A stretch of DNA of 64,000 bases from Paraburkholderia graminis C4D1M (GTDB lineage Bacteria; Pseudomonadota; Gammaproteobacteria; Burkholderiales; Burkholderiaceae): NCBI RefSeq assembly GCF_000172415.1, contig NZ_ABLD01000003.1:124001-188000 (forward strand), given 5' to 3'. The translations under genes were made by a program, and so were the position numbers. Of this stretch, positions 26,639 to 36,666 are shown piece by piece; within the stretch, counting starts at the first letter, position 1, and each line of letters starts with the position of its first letter. Below the pieces are notes generated by a model. The model did no database searches, was not told where the DNA came from, and saw nothing but the letters and a program-made list of their open reading frames with translations.

Positions 26639-28531
26639 CTAACGGATAACCCGCGCCGGCAGCGCTCCGCGCAGCGCATTGCAGATCATCAGCGCTTCGG
26701 CGTTCAACAGATCCGCCTGCGTCAGCACTCTTTCTTTCGCCTGCAAGCTCGCGTCGTCCTCGAGCAGCACGCTTCGCATCACGCCCGGCAACACGCCCAA
26801 CCCGAGCGGCGGCGTCCACCACTTGCCCGCCAGCTTCACGAACACGTTCGACCGCCCGCCTTCCGTCAACTCGCCTCGTTCGTTGAAGAACAGTGTGTCG
26901 AACGCGCCCTTCGCCTCGGCCTCGCGCCAGCCGCGGTCATACTCGGCGCGGCGCGTGGTCTTGTGCTGCAACAGCGGATCGCCGGATTGCATCGTCGGGA
27001 AGCCGTGATCTGTTGCGAGCAGCACGCCGACCGTCGAGTCGGCCAACGGCGTCAGGATCGCAGCCGTGATCTGCGTTGCGCCATTCTTGCCTAGTGCGAG
27101 ACGCATGCGATGCGCAGTCTTTGCGGGCAACGCCGCGCATTGTTCCGCAATCTTTGCGCGCACGGCTTCGGCATCGAATGGAAAGCCCAGTGCTGCGGCA
27201 CTCGCCGAGAGTCTCGCGAGATGCCGCGGCAGATAACGCACGCCGTCTTCGCGCGTCGCGAGCATGGTTTCGAACAGCTCGAAGCCCGGCTCGGCGCCGG
27301 TCAGAAAGCGCGCTTTCAATCGACACTCCGCGTATTCGTCTTCGGCGACGCTGTCGAGCACGATGCCCGCGCCGATGCCCATCGTGCCGCGCAACGAGCC
27401 TGCTTGCGCCGACGGCTTCAACGTCAACGTGCGAATGGCGACCGACATGCAAAAGTCGCCGCACGCATTTCCACCCGAGCCCGCCGGTTCCGACGCGGCC
27501 GCGTCCAGCCAGCCGATCGCGCCGGTATAAAGCCCGCGCGGCGTGCTCTCGAGTTCGTCGATCAACTGCATCGTGCGATGCTTCGGCGCGCCGGTGATCG
27601 AGCCGCAAGGAAACAGCGCGCGCAGTATGCCGGCGAACGACGTGCCGGGCCGCAAAGCGGCTTCTACCGTCGACGTCATCTGCCAGACCGACGCATATGG
27701 CTCGACCGAAAAGAGCGCCGGCACATTGACGGAGCCCGTCTGCGCGACACGCGACAAATCGTTGCGCAACAGATCGACGATCATCACGTTCTCGGCGCGA
27801 TTCTTCGGATCGCTGCCGAGGAATTCAGCGGCGCCGCGATCCGTTGCCGGATCGTCAGAGCGCGGCGCCGTGCCTTTCATCGGACGGGCGCGCAACGTAG
27901 CGCCCTGCTTCTCAACGAACAGCTCGGGCGAACACGACAGCACCCACGCGCCGCCCGGCAGTGCGATCAACGCGCCATAGCGGACCGGCTGCCGCGCCCT
28001 CAACCGCCGATACAGCGCGACCGGCGAGCCGAACACGTCGAAGCCAAGACGGTATGTGTAGTTGACCTGATACGAATCGCCGGCGTGCAGCGCGCTGTGA
28101 ATCGCGCCGATCGCCGCGTTGAACTCCTCGGGCTCGACGCTCTCGCGCACGTTCGCCGTGCCCGCCACCGACGGCTCAGCAAGACCGCCGTCTTCGTTCA
28201 CGAGCCACGCGTCGACTTCATCGCGCGAAAGTTTTTCGCAACGTTCGAACAATAAAAAACGCAGCGTGGCATCGCCATGCTGCGTTTTGAACGACGGACC
28301 CGATTCCCCGTCGAGAAGATGCCGGCCAAATTCATAGTCTGCGAGTACGACGGCATGCAGACCGAGCCGCGCGTCCGCTGCCGCGGCCTCGCAGACGGCT
28401 TCGAGCTGCGTGGCGTTCGCGCACACGCGCTCATGCACGAAGCGCGTGTACAGACGGCTTGAGCGGCGCGCCGCCGACGCGTCGCAATCATCGAGCAATG
28501 CAAACACTGCGCCGCGCTCATCTGCCGTCAT
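26639..28531 (-). CDS. pabB: fused aminodeoxychorismate synthase component I / aminodeoxychorismate lyase (PabB-PabC)
   Basis: A 630-residue fusion. Residues 1 to about 395 are a chorismate-binding domain (FPCGSITGAPKHRTMQLIDE, IRTLTL, GIGAGIVLDSVAEDEY motifs). Residues about 405-630 are a class IV aminotransferase fold (FELFETMLA, with the PLP-lysine context QHKTTRRAEYDRG and LTEGGRSNVFV) that fits PabC. Together they would take chorismate plus ammonia to p-aminobenzoate for folate. The ATG at 28531 is chosen; a TTG at 28549 is possible. It is the last gene of the grpE-dnaK-dnaJ region, starting 25 bp after dnaJ. A glutaminase (PabA) is not in the window. Confidence 0.92.
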   Translation of the reverse strand: MTADERGAVFALLDDCDASAARRSSRLYTRFVHERVCANATQLEAVCEAAAADARLGLHAVVLADYEFGRHLLDGESGPSFKTQHGDATLRFLLFERCEKLSRDEVDAWLVNEDGGLAEPSVAGTANVRESVEPEEFNAAIGAIHSALHAGDSYQVNYTYRLGFDVFGSPVALYRRLRARQPVRYGALIALPGGAWVLSCSPELFVEKQGATLRARPMKGTAPRSDDPATDRGAAEFLGSDPKNRAENVMIVDLLRNDLSRVAQTGSVNVPALFSVEPYASVWQMTSTVEAALRPGTSFAGILRALFPCGSITGAPKHRTMQLIDELESTPRGLYTGAIGWLDAAASEPAGSGGNACGDFCMSVAIRTLTLKPSAQAGSLRGTMGIGAGIVLDSVAEDEYAECRLKARFLTGAEPGFELFETMLATREDGVRYLPRHLARLSASAAALGFPFDAEAVRAKIAEQCAALPAKTAHRMRLALGKNGATQITAAILTPLADSTVGVLLATDHGFPTMQSGDPLLQHKTTRRAEYDRGWREAEAKGAFDTLFFNERGELTEGGRSNVFVKLAGKWWTPPLGLGVLPGVMRSVLLEDDASLQAKERVLTQADLLNAEALMICNALRGALPARVIR

Positions 28532-28556
28532 GCTGACCGCCAACCTCAAACCGCCA

Positions 28557-29696
28557 TTAATCGAAGAAGCTCTTCACCCGGTCGAACCAGCTCTTGCTTT
28601 GCGGGCTATGCCGCGCGCCGCCTTCCACCAAGGCCTTCTCGAATTGCTTGAGCAGATCGCGTTGCGGTTCGGTGAGCTTGACCGGCGTTTCGACCTGCAC
28701 ATGCACGTACAGGTCGCCGGGAATGCTCGAACGCAGGCCCTTGATGCCCTTGCCGCGCAACCGGAACGTCTTGCCCGACTGCGTGCCTTCGGGCACCGTG
28801 AAGCTCGCGCGGCCGGCAAGCGTCGGCACTTCGATCTCGCCGCCCAATGCTGCCGTGGTGAACGGAATCGGCATCTGGCAATGCAGATCGTCGCCGTCGC
28901 GCTCGAACACCGAGTGCTGCTTGATGTGAATCTCGACGTACAGATCGCCCGACGGTCCGCCGTTGATGCCCGGTTCGCCGTTGCCGGCGGAACGGATGCG
29001 CATGCCGTCGTCGATACCTGCCGGAATCTTCACTTCGAGCGTCTTGGTTTCCTTCACCTTGCCCGCGCCGTGGCAGTGACCGCAAGGCTCGGGAATATAG
29101 GTGCCGGTGCCGTGACACTTCGGACACGTTTGCTGAATGCTGAAGAAGCCTTGCGACATGCGCACCGCGCCCGAGCCGCTACAGGTCGGGCAGGTTTCCG
29201 GCTTCGTGCCGGGCTTCGCGCCCGAGCCATGACAGACTTCGCACGAGACCCAGCTCGGCACGCGAATCTGCGTTTCGTAGCCGTGCGCCGCCTGCTCGAG
29301 CGTGATTTCCATGCTGTAGCGCAAGTCGGCGCCGCGATACACCTGCGGGCCCGCACGGCCACCGCCGCGCGCGGCGCCCCCGGCCGCCTGGCCGAAGATG
29401 TCGCCGAAAATATCGCCGAACGCATCGGCAAAACCGCCGAAGCCTTGCGCGCCGGCTCCGCCCATGTTCGGATCGACGCCGGCGTGACCATACTGGTCGT
29501 ACGCGGCGCGCTTTTGCGAGTCCGAGAGCATTTCGTAGGCTTCCTTCACCTCCTTGAAATGCTCTTCCGCATCCTTGTTGCCCGGATTGCGGTCGGGGTG
29601 ATGCTTCATCGCCAGCTTGCGATAAGCCTTCTTGATTTCGTCGTCGCTCGCGTTCTTTGCGACGCCCAGAACCTCGTAGTAATCCCGTTTCGCCAT
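28557..29696 (-). CDS. dnaJ: chaperone DnaJ (Hsp40)
   Basis: A 379-residue type I Hsp40. The J-domain has HPD at residues 33-35, followed by a Gly/Phe-rich linker (about residues 75-130). Four CxxCxGxG zinc-binding repeats come next ([32 protein letters not shown]), then the C-terminal substrate domains. It delivers unfolded clients to DnaK and stimulates its ATPase. It lies 269 bp downstream of dnaK. Confidence 0.98.
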   Translation of the reverse strand: MAKRDYYEVLGVAKNASDDEIKKAYRKLAMKHHPDRNPGNKDAEEHFKEVKEAYEMLSDSQKRAAYDQYGHAGVDPNMGGAGAQGFGGFADAFGDIFGDIFGQAAGGAARGGGRAGPQVYRGADLRYSMEITLEQAAHGYETQIRVPSWVSCEVCHGSGAKPGTKPETCPTCSGSGAVRMSQGFFSIQQTCPKCHGTGTYIPEPCGHCHGAGKVKETKTLEVKIPAGIDDGMRIRSAGNGEPGINGGPSGDLYVEIHIKQHSVFERDGDDLHCQMPIPFTTAALGGEIEVPTLAGRASFTVPEGTQSGKTFRLRGKGIKGLRSSIPGDLYVHVQVETPVKLTEPQRDLLKQFEKALVEGGARHSPQSKSWFDRVKSFFD

Positions 29697-29916
29697 ATCG
29701 GTTCAACGCCCCTCGCGCAATGCCGCGCGGTGGCTCCTCTTGAATGCTGGAGTCTCACGACTCGTCCGGCCGCTGTTTCATGCCGCCTGAATACGGCAAA
29801 AAACAACGCCCTCCATAAAACAAATGTGCCCGGAGAGCCTAAAAGGCTCGCCAGGCGTGATAACCGCTCTTGCACGTTCCCGCGTCCGGATGGGCGCGGT
29901 CCCTTGTGCAGCCGGG

Positions 29917-29939
29917 CCGCACACAAAACCCGTGTGCGG
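29917..29939. terminator. hairpin between dnaK and dnaJ
   Basis: Perfect 8-bp stem CCGCACAC / GTGTGCGG with a 7-nt loop, 27 bp past the dnaK stop. There is no strong U-run on the dnaK strand, so it may be an attenuating or mRNA-processing hairpin rather than a full terminator. The remaining 29697-29965 region shows no gene. Confidence 0.5.
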
Positions 29940-29965
29940 CTTTACGGTCGGAATGCGACCTGGCT

Positions 29966-31924
29966 TTAGTCTTTCTTGACTTCCTTGAAGTCGGCGTCGA
30001 CCACGTCGTCCTGCGGCTGGCTCGCGCCACCCGCCGATGCACCCGCGCTCGCGCCCGCCGCGCCTGCTGCCGCAGCTTCGGCACCTTGCGCAGCCTGCAT
30101 GTCGGCGTACATCTTCTCGCCCATCTTCTGCGAGGCCGTGGCCACTGCTTCGATCTTGGCTTCGATCGCCGCCTTGTCGCTCGAACCGCTCTTCAGCGTT
30201 TCTTCCAGGTCCTTCAGCGCGGATTCGATCTTTTCCTTCTCGGCAGCTTCCAGCTTGTCGCCGTATTCGGTGAGCGCCTTCTTCGTGCTGTGGACCAGCG
30301 CGTCGCCCTGGTTGCGGGCATCGGCCAGCTCACGCAGCTTGTGGTCTTCTTCCGCGTTCGCTTCGGCGTCCTTCACCATCTTCTCGATTTCGGCTTCGGA
30401 CAGACCCGAGTTCGCCTTGATCGTGATGCGGTTTTCCTTGCCGGTCGCCTTGTCCTTCGCGCCGACGTGCAGAATGCCGTTTGCGTCGATGTCGAAGCTC
30501 ACCTCGATCTGCGGCGTGCCGCGCGGTGCCGGCGGAATGCCTTCCAGGTTGAACTCGCCGAGCAGCTTGTTGCCCGCCGCCATTTCGCGTTCGCCCTGAT
30601 ACACCTTGATCGTCACGGCGCTCTGGTTGTCGTCGGCCGTCGAGTAGACCTGCGAATGCTTGGTCGGGATCGTGGTGTTCTTGTTGATCATCTTCGTCAT
30701 CACGCCGCCGAGCGTTTCGATGCCGAGCGACAGCGGGGTCACGTCGAGCAGCAGAACGTCCTTGCGGTCACCCGACAGAACCTGACCTTGAATCGCGGCG
30801 CCAACGGCCACGGCTTCGTCCGGGTTCACGTCGCGGCGCGGGTCCTTGCCGAAGAATTCCTTAACCTTTTCCTGCACCTTCGGCATGCGGGTCATACCGC
30901 CGACCAGAATCACGTCGTCGATTTCGCCGACCTTCACGCCTGCGTCCTTGATCGCCACGCGGCACGGTTCGATCGTGCGTTCGATCAGCTCCTCAACCAG
31001 CGCTTCCAGCTTGGCGCGCGTGATCTTCAGGTTCAAATGCTTCGGACCCGACGCGTCAGCCGTGATGTACGGCAGGTTGATTTCGGTCTGCTGGCTCGAC
31101 GACAGCTCGATCTTGGCCTTTTCAGCCGATTCCTTCAGGCGCTGCAGCGCGAGCACGTCTTTCGACAGATCGACGCCTTGCTCTTTCTTGAACTCGCCGA
31201 TGATGTAGTCGATGATGCGCTGGTCGAAGTCTTCACCGCCGAGGAACGTGTCGCCGTTCGTGGACAGCACTTCGAACTGCTTCTCACCGTCGACGTCCGC
31301 GATTTCGATGATCGACACGTCGAACGTACCGCCGCCCAGGTCATACACGGCGATCTTGCGGTCGCCCTTCTCGTTCTTGTCGAGACCGAACGCGAGCGCG
31401 GCTGCGGTCGGTTCGTTGATGATGCGCTTGACTTCCAGACCGGCGATGCGGCCCGCATCTTTGGTTGCCTGACGCTGGCTGTCGTTGAAGTACGCGGGAA
31501 CCGTGATCACTGCTTCGGTGACCGGCTCGCCGAGGTAGTCTTCAGCGGTCTTCTTCATCTTGCGCAGCACTTCCGCGGAGATCTGCGGCGGAGCGAGCTT
31601 CTGATCGCGCACTTCGACCCATGCGTCGCCGTTCTCGGCCTTCATGATCTTGTACGGCATCAGGCCGATGTCTTTCTGAACTTCCTTCTCTTCGAAGCGG
31701 CGGCCGATCAGGCGCTTCACCGCGTACAGCGTGTTCTTCGGGTTCGTGACCGACTGACGCTTGGCAGGCGCGCCGACGAGAATCTCGCCGTCTTCCATAT
31801 ACGCGATGATCGACGGCGTGGTGCGCGCACCTTCCGAGTTCTCGATCACCTTGACCGAATTGCCTTCCATGATCGCCACGCACGAGTTGGTCGTGCCGAG
31901 GTCGATACCGATGATTTTGCCCAT
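29966..31924 (-). CDS. dnaK: chaperone DnaK (Hsp70)
   Basis: A 652-residue Hsp70. The N-terminus is [18 protein letters not shown]; the ATPase signatures are [16 protein letters not shown] and [16 protein letters not shown], and the linker is [15 protein letters not shown]. The substrate domain and a helical lid end in a Gly/Ala/Ser-rich tail with the terminal EEVKKD-like sequence (FKEVKKD). A sigma-32-like promoter is seen at 32016-32044. It works with GrpE and DnaJ encoded on either side. Confidence 0.98.
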   Translation of the reverse strand: MGKIIGIDLGTTNSCVAIMEGNSVKVIENSEGARTTPSIIAYMEDGEILVGAPAKRQSVTNPKNTLYAVKRLIGRRFEEKEVQKDIGLMPYKIMKAENGDAWVEVRDQKLAPPQISAEVLRKMKKTAEDYLGEPVTEAVITVPAYFNDSQRQATKDAGRIAGLEVKRIINEPTAAALAFGLDKNEKGDRKIAVYDLGGGTFDVSIIEIADVDGEKQFEVLSTNGDTFLGGEDFDQRIIDYIIGEFKKEQGVDLSKDVLALQRLKESAEKAKIELSSSQQTEINLPYITADASGPKHLNLKITRAKLEALVEELIERTIEPCRVAIKDAGVKVGEIDDVILVGGMTRMPKVQEKVKEFFGKDPRRDVNPDEAVAVGAAIQGQVLSGDRKDVLLLDVTPLSLGIETLGGVMTKMINKNTTIPTKHSQVYSTADDNQSAVTIKVYQGEREMAAGNKLLGEFNLEGIPPAPRGTPQIEVSFDIDANGILHVGAKDKATGKENRITIKANSGLSEAEIEKMVKDAEANAEEDHKLRELADARNQGDALVHSTKKALTEYGDKLEAAEKEKIESALKDLEETLKSGSSDKAAIEAKIEAVATASQKMGEKMYADMQAAQGAEAAAAGAAGASAGASAGGASQPQDDVVDADFKEVKKD

Positions 31925-32015
31925 TTTTACTAATCTCCTGACTTTGATCGCTGCGGGAAGCGCCCTGTTTGCCGTTTGGCGGCAAGGCGATCCGCCCTGA
32001 ATTCACACTGCACTG

Positions 32016-32044
32016 AACATAAGTGCGTCCGCATCGTTTTCAAG
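32016..32044 (-). promoter_or_regulatory. sigma-32-like heat-shock promoter of dnaK
   Basis: On the minus strand, CTTGAAA (32038-32044), a 14-bp spacer, then CTTATGTT (32016-32023). The -35 box is a perfect match to the RpoH consensus and the -10 is a weaker match to CCCCATNT. About 90 bp upstream of the dnaK ATG. Confidence 0.6.
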
Positions 32045-32075
32045 ACCTCTTTTGCGATGCGGTCTTTAATTTTTT

Positions 32076-32492
32076 TCAATCGGCCGGCGTTTCACCCGGC
32101 GTCTTGCCGGAAACCGCCTGAATCTTCTGCCGCGCCGCGGCGACAGCGGCCTGGAACTGCCCAAGACCGTGCCAGCCGGTTGCGCGGCCAAGCCGTTTGC
32201 CGCGATGAAAAAAGAACCACGTAGGCACGCCGTGAAGCATGAAGCGCCGCCCAAGATCGCGGTGCTCGTAGACATTGCTGTGAAACCACCGCAGACCGAG
32301 CGCCCGGATCGCCTCGGGTTGCGCCAGCATCGCCTTCTTCGCGATCTCGCAATTGAAGCAGTCGAGGCCCCAGAAGAACACCACCGCGAGTTCGTCGCCT
32401 GCTTCGGCGAGGCCCGCGTCGAACGATTCGGCGCTCAGCTCCTTCATGTCGAAGACCGAAAACGCGGTAGCGTCGACGGGAATGTTGGCCAT
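32076..32492 (-). CDS. thioredoxin-fold protein with CxxC motif, between grpE and dnaK
   Basis: A 138-residue cytoplasmic protein without a signal peptide. The active-site-like motif is VVFFWGLDCFNCEIAKKAML (CFNC instead of CGPC), and the cis-Pro loop is GVPTWFFFHRGKRLGRATGW, so it has a complete thioredoxin fold. It lies between grpE and dnaK on the same strand, so it may help heat-stress redox repair or disulfide removal for DnaK clients. That role is inference from position only. Confidence 0.85.
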   Translation of the reverse strand: MANIPVDATAFSVFDMKELSAESFDAGLAEAGDELAVVFFWGLDCFNCEIAKKAMLAQPEAIRALGLRWFHSNVYEHRDLGRRFMLHGVPTWFFFHRGKRLGRATGWHGLGQFQAAVAAARQKIQAVSGKTPGETPAD

Positions 32493-32546
32493 GATCGGGT
32501 TACCTGGTGTCTACGTGGACCTGGCGAACCGGCTGCGACGGGCGCT

Positions 32547-33134
32547 TTACTTCGGCGCGGCCACCGTCACGAGCGCCGGACGCAGCACGCGGTCGGCGAT
32601 CACGAAGCCCTTTTGCAGCACGGCGACCACCGTGTTCGGCTCCTGATCCGCCGGCACCATCGAAATGGCCTGATGGCGATGCGGGTCGAACTTCTCGCCC
32701 ACCGGATTCAGCGCGACGACGCGCCCCTTCTCCAGCGCGCCCGTGAGCTGGCGCAGCGTGAGCTCGACGCCTTCGCGCACTTTCGCGAGGTCGTCGGAAG
32801 AATGGGCGACGGCAGCTTCCAGGCTGTCGATTACCGGCAGCAGATGCTCGGCGAAGCTCTCGATGGCAAATTTATGCGCCTTCGCGACGTCTTCCTGCGC
32901 GCGGCGACGCACGTTCTCGGTCTCGGCCTTGGCCCGCAGGAAGCTCTCCTGCAACTCGGCGATCTTGGCCTGCGCTTCAGCCAACGCAGCTTCGGCACCC
33001 GTGGCTGCCGGCGTGTCCGTGGCGACGCTCGCCGCGGCTTCCTGCTCGGGAGTGACCGCCTCGGCGGCCGGGCGCTCGGTTTCGTCCGCGGGCGTGGGAT
33101 TCTGGCTCGTCGGGTTCTCTTGCGTGTTTTCCAT
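32547..33134 (-). CDS. grpE: nucleotide exchange factor GrpE
   Basis: A 195-residue protein. The acidic Pro/Thr/Glu-rich N-terminus (about residues 1-45) is followed by a coiled coil ([20 protein letters not shown], then ENVRRRAQ) and the C-terminal beta domain ([22 protein letters not shown], then [10 protein letters not shown]). It triggers ADP release from DnaK. The ATG at 33134 begins the standard N-terminus. The heat-shock promoter is at 33258-33285. Confidence 0.96.
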   Translation of the reverse strand: MENTQENPTSQNPTPADETERPAAEAVTPEQEAAASVATDTPAATGAEAALAEAQAKIAELQESFLRAKAETENVRRRAQEDVAKAHKFAIESFAEHLLPVIDSLEAAVAHSSDDLAKVREGVELTLRQLTGALEKGRVVALNPVGEKFDPHRHQAISMVPADQEPNTVVAVLQKGFVIADRVLRPALVTVAAPK

Positions 33135-33257
33135 GTCGCTGAAAGTCGTTAAAGATTTAAAAGCCAACGGCGGCGGCAACGCATGAACGCGCCGCGACTT
33201 TTGTGCGTTGCAAAATCGCGACAAACATTCGAACGCGCCACCGCGTATCGGAACGGC

Positions 33258-33285
33258 AGGTGGGGCCGCAAGCGCCCATTTCAAG
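33258..33285 (-). promoter_or_regulatory. sigma-32 promoter of grpE
   Basis: On the minus strand, CTTGAAA (33279-33285), 13-bp spacer, CCCCACCT (33258-33265). Both boxes and the spacing fit the RpoH consensus (CTTGAAA, 11-16 bp, CCCCATNT). About 125 bp upstream of the grpE ATG. Confidence 0.8.
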
Positions 33286-33514
33286 CGCCTCGGCCGAAAT
33301 TTTCAGAGCTGGCGCCGCTGGCGGAAACGCGCGGTTACAACCATTAGCGCGGCGCAATCAGATTCAGATTGAGCGCGAAGAGCAAGTGACCTATGCTCCA
33401 GTAACGCAGCGGAAAAACCTCGTTAACCCTAATCTGACGTAATCCTTTCCGCCCTCTTGCAATTTCCACCCGGCTAGCTCGTTTCTTTGCTGCAACATCC
33501 CATAAGGGGGTACC

Positions 33515-33676
33515 GTGAAACTGACCTTTGCAATCTCGGTGGTCGCACTGGTACTCGTTGCGGGCACCACGACCATCTGTATGTCCGGGGCGGTCAACGA
33601 CCACACCACCGAATACGGCGGCGTGAACGCGACCATGGAACAGCTGTTCAATCCCCACCTGAAAATCTGTCGATAG
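33515..33676 (+). CDS. small secreted or membrane-tethered protein, 53 residues
   Basis: A GTG start at 33515 preceded by AAGGGGG 5 nt upstream. The protein has a hydrophobic N-terminal helix (TFAISVVALVLVAGTTT, about residues 4-20), resembling a signal peptide or anchor. A polar tail follows (NDHTTEYGGVNATME) and ends HLKICR. I recognise no family. It faces the convergent hslR gene and overlaps its 3' end by 29 bp. The strong ribosome site and signal-like N-terminus are the evidence for a real gene. Confidence 0.6.
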   Translation: MKLTFAISVVALVLVAGTTTICMSGAVNDHTTEYGGVNATMEQLFNPHLKICR

Positions 33677-34055
33677 TGCGGCGGTCGCGCTTGGTCGGGC
33701 GGCCATGCAATGCCTCGGCCGGCTCGCGATAAGTTTTGCGGCGCTCCTGCTCGGCCTTGCGTTTTTCGCGGCTTTCGTCGGTTTCCGCGTAGAGCGTCTG
33801 CGCGACGGTCGCCGGACCGCGCACCTCGCACACGCCCAGCACCTGCACCTGCCACACGAAGCGCTCGATCTCGATCTCGACCAGGTCGCCGACCCGCACG
33901 TCCTTGGCGGGCTTCACATTGGCCCCGCCGATGCGCACCCGGCCTTTCTCGACAGCATCCGCCGCGAGCGAACGCGTCTTGAAGAAGCGCGCCGCCCAAA
34001 GCCATTTGTCGATGCGCAGTTTCGCGCCCGGTTCGGTTGAAATCCTGTAGTTCAT
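33648..34055 (-). CDS. hslR: S4-domain RNA-binding heat-shock protein Hsp15 (HslR-like)
   Basis: A 135-residue basic protein. The S4 domain (LRIDKWLWAARFFKTRSLAADAV, GRVRIGGANVKPAKDVRVGD) spans about residues 13-80, and the C-terminus is Lys/Arg-rich and ends RTIDRFSGGD. Hsp15 recycles stalled 50S subunits carrying nascent peptidyl-tRNA after heat shock. It sits in the same cluster as heat-shock genes, downstream of hemH on the same strand with a 9-bp gap. Confidence 0.9.
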   Translation of the reverse strand: MNYRISTEPGAKLRIDKWLWAARFFKTRSLAADAVEKGRVRIGGANVKPAKDVRVGDLVEIEIERFVWQVQVLGVCEVRGPATVAQTLYAETDESREKRKAEQERRKTYREPAEALHGRPTKRDRRTIDRFSGGD

Positions 34056-34064
34056 GAAGTCTCG

Positions 34065-35135
34065 TCAAGCCGCTGTGTTATGCGGCACGGGTACTGCCTG
34101 CACCGGCCAGCCTTGCAGATTCTGCGCGACGATTTCGCCGAGCGCGGCGATCCACGCCTGCGACGCGTTCACGCACGGAATGCGGTGAAATTCCTTGCCG
34201 CCCGCATGCAGGAATTCGTCGCGCACTTCCATACCGATTTCTTCGATCGTCTCCAGGCAGTCGGCCGTGAAGCCCGGACAAAATACATCAGCACGCCGCA
34301 CGCCTGCCGCGCCGAGTTCCTTCAACGTGGGCGCCGTGTAGGGCTGCAGCCACTCGGCCTTGCCGAAGCGCGACTGGAAGGTGATGCGGCATTCCACCGA
34401 CGTCAGGCCAAGCGCCTGCATCAGCAGCGCGCCGGTTGTCTGACACTGCTCGTGATACGGATCGCCGAGATCCAGCGTGCGTTTGGGCACGCCATGAAAG
34501 CTCAACACGAGTTTGTCGCCCGCCGCGAAATCCGGCTGGCCATGAAGATGCCAGTAGTGACGCACCTGCGCCGCGAGCGCCGCGATATATGCCGGATGAT
34601 CGGCGTATTGACGCACCGTGCGGATCTCCGGCTGATTGCGCATGCGCTTCATCGCGGAGAAGGCGTCGTCGAAAGCGGTCGCCGTGGTCGACGACGAATA
34701 CTGCGGATACATCGGCACGAGCAGCACCCGCTCGGCGCCCGCGAGCTTGAGCTGATTCAGCATCGCCGGAATGCCCGGCGTGCCGTAACGCATCGCGTAT
34801 TCGACGAGCACCGTGTAGTCGTTCAACTGCAGCAGATGGCGCAACGCTTCCACCTGCTTTTCCGTATAGACGCGCAGCGGCGAGCCTTCGGGCATCCAGA
34901 CGGCCGCATATTTCTTCGCGGACGCGCGGCCTCTGAACGGCAGGATCAGCAACCGCAGAATGATCTGCCACAGCAGCGCCGGAATCTCGACCACGCGAGG
35001 GTCGGACAGGAACTGCGCGAGATAGCGGCGAACCGCCCGCGGAGTTGGCGCGTCGGGCGTGCCGAGGTTGATCAGCAGCACGGCAACACGGTGCGACGTG
35101 GCGTTCTGCGAAGGCCGCTCGAGGTCGAAGCGCAT
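34065..35135 (-). CDS. hemH: ferrochelatase HemH
   Basis: A 356-residue enzyme that inserts ferrous iron into protoporphyrin IX, the last step of haem synthesis. Motifs include [20 protein letters not shown] at the N-terminus, [31 protein letters not shown] with the catalytic His, [15 protein letters not shown], and [19 protein letters not shown]. Length matches the proteobacterial class. hrcA-hemH-hslR appear in series on this strand. Confidence 0.97.
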   Translation of the reverse strand: MRFDLERPSQNATSHRVAVLLINLGTPDAPTPRAVRRYLAQFLSDPRVVEIPALLWQIILRLLILPFRGRASAKKYAAVWMPEGSPLRVYTEKQVEALRHLLQLNDYTVLVEYAMRYGTPGIPAMLNQLKLAGAERVLLVPMYPQYSSSTTATAFDDAFSAMKRMRNQPEIRTVRQYADHPAYIAALAAQVRHYWHLHGQPDFAAGDKLVLSFHGVPKRTLDLGDPYHEQCQTTGALLMQALGLTSVECRITFQSRFGKAEWLQPYTAPTLKELGAAGVRRADVFCPGFTADCLETIEEIGMEVRDEFLHAGGKEFHRIPCVNASQAWIAALGEIVAQNLQGWPVQAVPVPHNTAA

Positions 35136-35328
35136 AGGCTATAGCCGGGTAACCGCTGTGAGCGGAGGGTTGAACAGGTGAGATTCATTATAGCGGTGCG
35201 CCCTATGGCGGCGGCCTTCGTGGCCGCGCGCCCCAGGCGCCCCTGGCCGTTCGGCCAATTGGCAAGCGGCGCGCGCTCGCGCATGATGTGACGCATCGAC
35301 CGCCGCGGCGTTGACCGCTACTGCTGAC

Positions 35329-36348
35329 TTACTGCTGACTTAGCGTGAGCGAAAGCAGTCTTGCCGTGATGTCCACAATCGGGATGACGCGGTTGTATGC
35401 CATCCGCGTCGGGCCGATCACCCCGAGCGTGCCGACGATCTTGCCGTTCACCTCATAGGGCGCGGTGACGACGCTCATTTCCTCGATAGGCACGAGGTTG
35501 GACTCGCCGCCTATGAAGATCTGCACGCCGGCCGCATGACTCGACACATCCAGCAACTGAAGGAGACTGGTCTTTTGGTCGAACACATCGAACAGCTTGC
35601 GCAGGCGCGCCATGTCCGAGGAAAGATCGGCTACTTCGAGCAGATTGCGCTCGCCCGAAATCAGCACGGTCTCGCCGGTGTCCGATTCGTCCGTGCTTGC
35701 CGTGACGGCCGCGTGCATGAGCGTGGTCATGTCGCCGCGCAACTGGTCGATTTCTTCGCGCAGGCGGCGGCGCACTTCGTCGAAAGACAGGCCGGCGAAG
35801 TGCGCGTTGATGTAGTTCGAAGCCTCCACGAGTTCGGACGGCGAAAAGTCGCGCTGGGTCGCCATCATGCGGTTCTGCACGTCGCCTTCGGGCGTCACGA
35901 TGATGAGCAGAATGCGCTTGTCCGACAGCCGCATGAACTCGATCTGCTTGAACACGTGACTGCGCCGCGGCGTCAGCACGACACCGGCGAACTGCGACAG
36001 ATTCGAGAGCACGCTCGCCGCGGCCGCGACGATTTTCTGCGGCTCGCCTGCCTGCAGCGTAGTCTTGACCGTGCGGGTGACGGCCTCTTCGTCCGCGGCG
36101 GATTCGACCGTGAGCATGGTGTCGACGAACAGCCGGTAGCCGCGCGGCGTGGGAATGCGTCCCGCCGAAGTATGCGGACTGATGACGAGCCCGAGATCCT
36201 CGAGATCCGACATGACGTTGCGGATGGTTGCCGGGCTCAACTCCAGGCCCGAATAGCGCGACAACGTGCGCGAGCCGACCGGCTGACCTTCGGCAATGTA
36301 GCGCTCGATCAGCGTTTTCAGGAGGGTTTGTGCGCGAGGATCTAGCAT
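35329..36348 (-). CDS. hrcA: heat-inducible transcription repressor HrcA
   Basis: A 339-residue protein. The winged HTH lies at about residues 1-80 ([54 protein letters not shown]), followed by GAF-like and insert domains ending [20 protein letters not shown] sequence. HrcA represses groE-type operons through CIRCE; I see no CIRCE inverted repeat (TTAGCACTC-type) in this window, so its targets lie elsewhere. The ATG at 36348 is chosen; the TAAAAT -10-like box is at 36357-36362 on the minus strand. Confidence 0.96.
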   Translation of the reverse strand: MLDPRAQTLLKTLIERYIAEGQPVGSRTLSRYSGLELSPATIRNVMSDLEDLGLVISPHTSAGRIPTPRGYRLFVDTMLTVESAADEEAVTRTVKTTLQAGEPQKIVAAAASVLSNLSQFAGVVLTPRRSHVFKQIEFMRLSDKRILLIIVTPEGDVQNRMMATQRDFSPSELVEASNYINAHFAGLSFDEVRRRLREEIDQLRGDMTTLMHAAVTASTDESDTGETVLISGERNLLEVADLSSDMARLRKLFDVFDQKTSLLQLLDVSSHAAGVQIFIGGESNLVPIEEMSVVTAPYEVNGKIVGTLGVIGPTRMAYNRVIPIVDITARLLSLTLSQQ

Positions 36349-36666
36349 GACGAAAAATTTTAGCTCAATGAGGCGACTACCGCGAGCGCCGACGGCGCCC
36401 ATCACCGGCGAATTTCCCGCCGCCCGCCGGGACCGCGCCTTGCGCTCGTTCCAGCACAACGTGCCGCATTGTGTCGGGCGTGCCGCCGGCCCCGTTGCCG
36501 ACGGTCCGGCCAGCCGCGCGCCGGTGCGGTTTGCGCGGCGCGCATGTCATCAAGGCTTCACCATTCTAACGATAATCCCGCACTGCGCTCACGGCCCGCT
36601 GCGAACGGCCGGCCGCCGCGTCCCGGCCCCGTTCTTTTCAGGCCCTACCTATGGTGTAATGCCGGC
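36349..36666. other. intergenic region between divergent hrcA and nadK
   Basis: 318 bp holding the divergent promoters. Toward hrcA, TAAAAT (36357-36362, minus) is close to the start. Toward nadK, a TATGGTGTAAT stretch (about 36650-36660) ends 6 nt before the ATG. The middle is GC-rich without a supported gene. Confidence 0.4.

Noticed and set aside
35136..36666. CIRCE element for HrcA near hrcA or the chaperone genes
   Set aside because: No TTAGCACTC-type inverted repeat was found by eye here or upstream of dnaK and grpE.
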